From assembly GCA_943737045.1 (NCBI GenBank), contig CALSFV010000207.1, positions 1,241,501 through 1,305,500 on the forward strand: 64,000 bases of DNA, given 5' to 3'. The notes beneath the pieces are model-generated. The model was not told the origin of the DNA, did no database searches, and saw only the letters and a program-made list of their open reading frames with translations. The stretch is from Parapristionchus giblindavisi (lineage: Eukaryota; Nematoda; Chromadorea; Rhabditida; Diplogasteridae). The position numbers and the translations under genes were made by a program. The stretch's first letter is position 1. Every line of letters begins with the position of its first letter. Below are positions 62,601-64,000 of the stretch, one piece after another.

Positions 62601-63542
62601 TCCACCATATTTTGAAAATCCGACTATATAAAAAATCCTGTGAGACATAGGTCGAACAGTATGTTACAAAGCACCAAGCCTGACCGCATTTTGAGCCAAA
62701 ATATCCCAAAAAATCGTAAAACCTGACCGGATTTGAGCCAAAATTTCACAAAAATCGAAAAACCTGACCGCATTTTGAGCCAAATTTGCCAAAAATCGAA
62801 AAACTTGACCGCATTTTGAAAACCGATAACCTAGCTATTCGACCTATGCTGTGAGAACGTCGAAAATGTATGGCACTTAGTCTGCTAAGAGCATTACTTA
62901 AGCTAAGTACATTCCCTAAACTAACTACAACTCACTTGAGATCATCGATCAGCTTACGGTACTTGATGCAGTCATCCTCGAGCATCTCCAGCTTGGTCTG
63001 CATCCCATTTGCGAGCTCCGTCGCGCACTTCTACAACGATAATGAATGGATACGGTAACTATTATCGATTGATCAAAGAATTTATTTATTCCATCAAATA
63101 TCATGAGAACGGGTGATATGTATGAGGGGCAGAAAATGGATAGATGGATGGATTTCGTCGCATAAGGCAATTTCGGTTTTGGCACGGCGACAATACCCAA
63201 TGCGAATGGTTTCAGGTACGAATTCGAGAAATTTATATAATAATCGATAATAATATAACTACCGTACCTTGCACACCGGCGCATCCATGGGCATACTCGC
63301 GTGTGATATGAGATCGATCAAATTACGCGGCTTCCCGTCTTCCTCAGCTTGGATCTGCAGGCAAAACATTGATATCGATTGATAGGTTACGGTAGAATAT
63401 CGATTGATTGGTTACGGTAGAATATCGATTGATTGGTTACGGTAGAATATCGATTGATTGGTTACGGTAGAATCACTAGACAAACAAAAACACAAACACT
63501 TACCAGTTCTTCGCGCTGTTTGAGTGCCTCTTCTGCTCGCAT
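43899..63542 (-). CDS. bec-1: BEC-1 (Beclin 1 / Atg6 / Vps30), 13 exons visible, 5' end outside window
   Basis: Subunit of the class III PI3-kinase (VPS-34) complexes that start autophagy and act in endosomal sorting. Exons (minus): 63542-63504, 63354-63268, 63030-62936, 62444-62387, 53195-53139, 52654-52563, 51904-51807, 51500-51402, 51109-51012, 48709-48594, 48373-48274, 45794-45708, 44000-43899. They are in phase and give 375 residues. [11 protein letters not shown] and the following MDAPVCKKC match the BH3 region and CxxC of Beclin 1. A coiled coil follows ([29 protein letters not shown]), then the BARA domain: [32 protein letters not shown], and the end [27 protein letters not shown]. 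The N-terminal CxxC exon expected upstream is not in the window. One intron is 9.2 kb; another holds a Tc1-like fold-back element. A 20-residue insert (near [11 protein letters not shown]) lies before GTINGF. Confidence 0.96.
44131..45565. mobile_element. Tc1/mariner-like fold-back element in the last bec-1 intron
   Basis: Terminal inverted repeats of about 620 bp: CAGTATCGCCAGAAAGTAAT with CGGACACTTTTTC at the left is exactly mirrored at the right (CCGATTACTTTCTGGCGATACTG). TA lies outside both ends (44129-44130 and 45566-45567), the Tc1/mariner target site; the CAGT terminus also fits. The central spacer (about 44760-44945) is unique. No transposase frame remains, so it is a non-autonomous derivative. 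Confidence 0.88.
46290..46345. repeat. (CTCTAT)n / (CT)n tract
   Basis: Repeated TATCTC then TCTCTC units in a bec-1 intron; open frames here are low complexity. Confidence 0.8.
46868..46987 (-). mobile_element. CATAGGTCGAA-family element, short copy
   Basis: On the minus strand it begins with a degraded CATAGGT end and has CTGACCGTATTTTGGAAACC, ending GCTATTAGACCTATG. It carries about one 42-bp unit. Compare 47671-47877. Confidence 0.7.
47125..47220. mobile_element. MITE fragment, CTCTCCGCTCTGGC family
   Basis: CACCCCGAGCAAATTTTACT then CTCCGCGCTGGCAATACGCT and the mirror GAGTGTGTGCGGCCAGAGC. Relative of 6867-7095. Confidence 0.65.
47322..47506. repeat. Dispersed repeat, AAGGCTATGCGCA family (copy 1)
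   Basis: GAATTGTAGGGCAAGGCTAT, TTTGACTGGAAATTTTT, GGCAAGGCTGTGCGCAAAA and TTTTCACGCGCCCACCTATG occur in the same order at 59022-59214. About 185 bp, no coding capacity recognised. Confidence 0.75.
47671..47877 (+). mobile_element. CATAGGTCGAA-family element with three 42-bp internal units
   Basis: The left end AGGTCGAAAAGTAGGTTATA pairs with the right end CTAGCTATTCGACCTATG. Between them are three tandem 42-bp units (CTGACCGGATTTTGAGCCAA plus AATTGCACAAAAATCGAAAAAC) and a partial fourth. Each unit is exactly 14 codons and stays open ([14 protein letters not shown]). Confidence 0.8.
48212..48259. repeat. (TAA)n microsatellite
   Basis: About 15 TAA/AAT repeats next to the bec-1 exon at 48274-48373. 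Confidence 0.9.
48717..48800. repeat. (TAA)n microsatellite beside a bec-1 splice acceptor
   Basis: About 27 ATA/TAA repeats starting a few bases upstream (sense) of the acceptor of the exon at 48709-48594. Confidence 0.9.
49065..49190. mobile_element. MITE-like inverted repeat, CTCTCCGCTCTGGC family
   Basis: CTAATTTGAAACGCTCCGCT and CTGGCAACAGTCTCTCG are mirrored by GAGAGCATTGCGAGAGCGGC and GAGTCTCAAATTAACTCGG. Confidence 0.65.
50634..50836 (+). mobile_element. CATAGGTCGAA-family element with three internal units
   Basis: CATAGGTCGAAAAGTATGTT, three GACCGGATTTTGAGCC-type units and GCTATTCGACCTATG. A partial reverse copy abuts it on the left (50565-50633: GCGGTCAGGCTTCC, TTACTTTTCGACC), so two copies stand head to head. 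Confidence 0.75.
52197..52552. mobile_element. Second copy of the 5496-5705 MITE, broken by an insertion
   Basis: AGATGGAAAAGTGAAAAGTA and CTACTTTTCACTTTTCCATC are shared with 5496-5705. The right end, TTTTCACACCACATAAT, is separated from the rest by the insertion at about 52356-52530. Confidence 0.75.
52356..52530. mobile_element. Small element nested in the MITE copy
   Basis: Ends TACTCACAGAGAAAATT and AATTTTCTGTGTGAGTA are near-perfect inverted repeats. The insertion falls within the CTACTTTTCCAAG end of the host element, known intact at 5496-5705. About 170 bp, A/T-rich. Confidence 0.75.
53388..53431. repeat. (TC)n tract
   Basis: About 44 bp of pure CT dinucleotides. Confidence 0.9.
53519..53638 (-). 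mobile_element. CATAGGTCGAA-family element with one internal unit
   Basis: CATAGGTCGAATAGCTAGGT at the left and ACATACTTTTCGACCTATG at the right on the plus strand; it is the reverse orientation of 47671-47877 with roughly one and a half units. Confidence 0.8.
54181..54228. repeat. (CT)n tract
   Basis: About 48 bp of pure CT dinucleotides. Confidence 0.9.
54444..55253. mobile_element. 0.8-kb fold-back element with an inner palindrome
   Basis: Left TATAGGGTGATGTAAACAAT with AAATTGTGGCAAACTTGTGC is mirrored at the right by GCACAAGTTTGCCAAAATTT with ATTGTTTACATCGCCCTATA. An inner palindrome (about 54645-54785) has GAAATGTGCTTCTTTCTAGT against AGAAAGAAGCACATTTCTCT. No transposase. Confidence 0.8.
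55320..56000. repeat. Tandem duplication, about 270-bp unit, two to three copies
   Basis: CAGGAACACGAACCCGCCGG recurs near 55415, 55650 and 55930. Each is followed by a CT tract and, twice, by ACACACCAAAAACACGGTGA (about 55533 and 55802). Further fragments of the unit lie near 52805, 53870 (reverse) and 56480. Confidence 0.75.
56521..56704. mobile_element. MITE-like element, CATACATTTTC ends (copy 2)
   Basis: CATACATTTTCGGTGCCCTC at the left, GAGGGTATGAAAATGTATG at the right; interior TATAGTGGGTCG repeats. Confidence 0.85.
57665..57716. repeat. (CT)n tract
   Basis: About 50 bp of CT dinucleotides. Confidence 0.9.
57956..58450. repeat. Cluster of alternating (GA)n and (CT)n tracts
   Basis: A GA run (57956-58010), a CT run (58052-58090), a long GA run (58216-58282), poly-G (58283-58299) and further GA runs to 58450. 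The opposed GA and CT tracts could fold back on each other. Confidence 0.9.
58786..58852 (+). repeat. LINE-like 3' tail fragment with (AAAT)n
   Basis: CTCGAACACTTTGTACTTGT then TGAAACACCTTTGCGGTGTA, CGATAAATAAATAAATAAAT. Best preserved of the four tails. Confidence 0.55.
59022..59214. repeat. Dispersed repeat, AAGGCTATGCGCA family (copy 2)
   Basis: Closely parallels 47322-47506, including the closing TTTTCACGCGCCCACCTATG, and begins with a G-run. Confidence 0.75.
59428..59553. repeat. (GA)n with a GAAATAGGGATA higher-order unit
   Basis: GA dinucleotides followed by four units of about 24-26 bp, each with GAAATAGGGATAGAGAGAGA. Confidence 0.85.
60564..60745. mobile_element. MITE-like element, CATACATTTTC ends (copy 3)
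   Basis: CATACATTTTCGGTGCCCTC and GAGGGTATGAAAATGTATG, nearly the same as 56521-56704. Confidence 0.85.
61445..61647. mobile_element. MITE-like element, CATACGTGGGC ends (copy 2)
   Basis: CATACGTGGGCAGCTATTGT and CGACAATGCCGCCCACGTGTG are inverted; interior AAATCGGGTGGG repeats as in 21930-22092. Confidence 0.75.
62485..62872. mobile_element. MITE-like element, CATACATTTTC ends (copy 4), interrupted
   Basis: Starts CATACATTTTCAAACTCTC and ends GAACGTCGAAAATGTATG. It is split by a complete CATAGGTCGAA-family element at 62646-62848. GTGAG-like text flanks the insert on both sides (TGTGAGA and TGTGAGA), a possible target duplication. Confidence 0.8.
62646..62848 (+). mobile_element. CATAGGTCGAA-family element nested in another MITE
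   Basis: CATAGGTCGAACAGTATGTT at the left, three 42-bp-type units (CTGACCGCATTTTGAGCC), then ACCTAGCTATTCGACCTATG. Confidence 0.8.
63371..63471. repeat. 25-bp tandem repeat, four copies, in a bec-1 intron
   Basis: Unit ATATCGATTGATTGGTTACG plus GTAGA. It fuses two motifs otherwise scattered through introns here (ATTGATTG and TACGGTA) into one unit. Confidence 0.9.
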
Positions 63543-64000
63543 CTGAATTATCGATCGATTAGTTTGGATCCACTATTCAATCACTAAAATTTATTAGAAT
63601 CGTGCATTTTGATACCCTCATAATGCGAGGATTGACCCACTAACTCATTTGACTCATTTCTTATGCGAAAGACTAACGATATTTCTAAATCGAGCCACCA
63701 TATTTCGAAACACGACTCACTATATAAAGCAATTCTGTGAGGGCGCCGAGAATGTGTATGGACACTGTTTAATTATTAGAATGATTTCAAAAGATGTTAG
63801 ACCCCCTAACATGTGATCGCGAAAAGAACTAGTCTGTTTTCGAGTGAATAAAGGAAAAAAAACGTTGTGGCATAGTAAATTACGTATTCAACCATACCCT
63901 TGTACATGTACAGTTATGTTGATTACGCACCCGCACAATAAAGTATTATTTATATTATATATCTTTATTCAACAACTCTGACCGGTTTATTGCAATTCAG
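63543..64000. other. bec-1 5' intron or flank to window end
   Basis: Contains a diverged CATACATTTTC element (about 63603-63760) and AT-rich DNA. The N-terminal bec-1 exon with the first CxxC motif should lie beyond the edge; I do not see it here. Confidence 0.5.

Overview
The window is nuclear DNA of a eukaryote, almost certainly a rhabditid nematode. All protein genes are split into many short exons (about 35-230 nt). Introns use GT..AG with short TTTCAG/TTGCAG-type acceptors. Every recognisable protein has its closest remembered match in nematodes (SKN-1, BEC-1, SH2 kinases of the FER/SPE-8 kind, a secreted C-type lectin, a mitochondrial phosphate carrier). High intron density and repeat-rich introns would fit a diplogastrid such as Pristionchus, but that assignment is inference. 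Exon coordinates were worked out by hand from splice sites and reading-frame phase; every internal junction given is phase-consistent.

Layout. 1-3018: AT-rich, made of three fold-back elements, one with a nested insertion. 3219-5088 (-): mitochondrial phosphate carrier, 12 exons, 347 aa. 5089-7479: intergenic with small inverted-repeat elements. 7480-9893 (-): five-exon single-pass membrane protein with one EGF module. 9894-12479: intergenic (a hAT-like MITE, a hairpin, a degenerate tandem array). 12480-15276 (+): 16-exon SH2 + tyrosine kinase, 469 aa. 15277-19893: intergenic, with a tRNA-derived SINE and a 1.86-kb inverted-repeat element bounded by TTAA. 19894-42168 (-): skn-1, a 19-exon CNC-type transcription factor spread over 22 kb, including 5' exons for a membrane-anchored SKN-1A form. 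24350-25233 (+): a C-type lectin nested on the other strand inside a skn-1 intron. 42169-43898: intergenic. 43899-63542 (-): bec-1 (Beclin 1/Atg6), 13 exons visible, 5' end beyond the window; one 9.2-kb intron is filled with mobile-element debris and (CT)n tracts.

The skn-1/bec-1 pair, same strand with bec-1 upstream, matches the adjacency I recall in C. elegans (T19E7.2/T19E7.3). It links an oxidative/proteasome stress regulator and an autophagy factor. The other genes are unrelated neighbours.

The rest is mobile-element and low-complexity DNA. At least ten inverted-repeat families recur here, several nested in one another. Introns carry three short motifs over and over: TTTGATC in tandem (mostly in the sense orientation), TACGGTA/TACCGTA (often fused to the 5' splice site), and ATTGATTG/ATCGAT strings. 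I saw no rRNA, intact tRNA, CRISPR array, transposase or prokaryotic feature.
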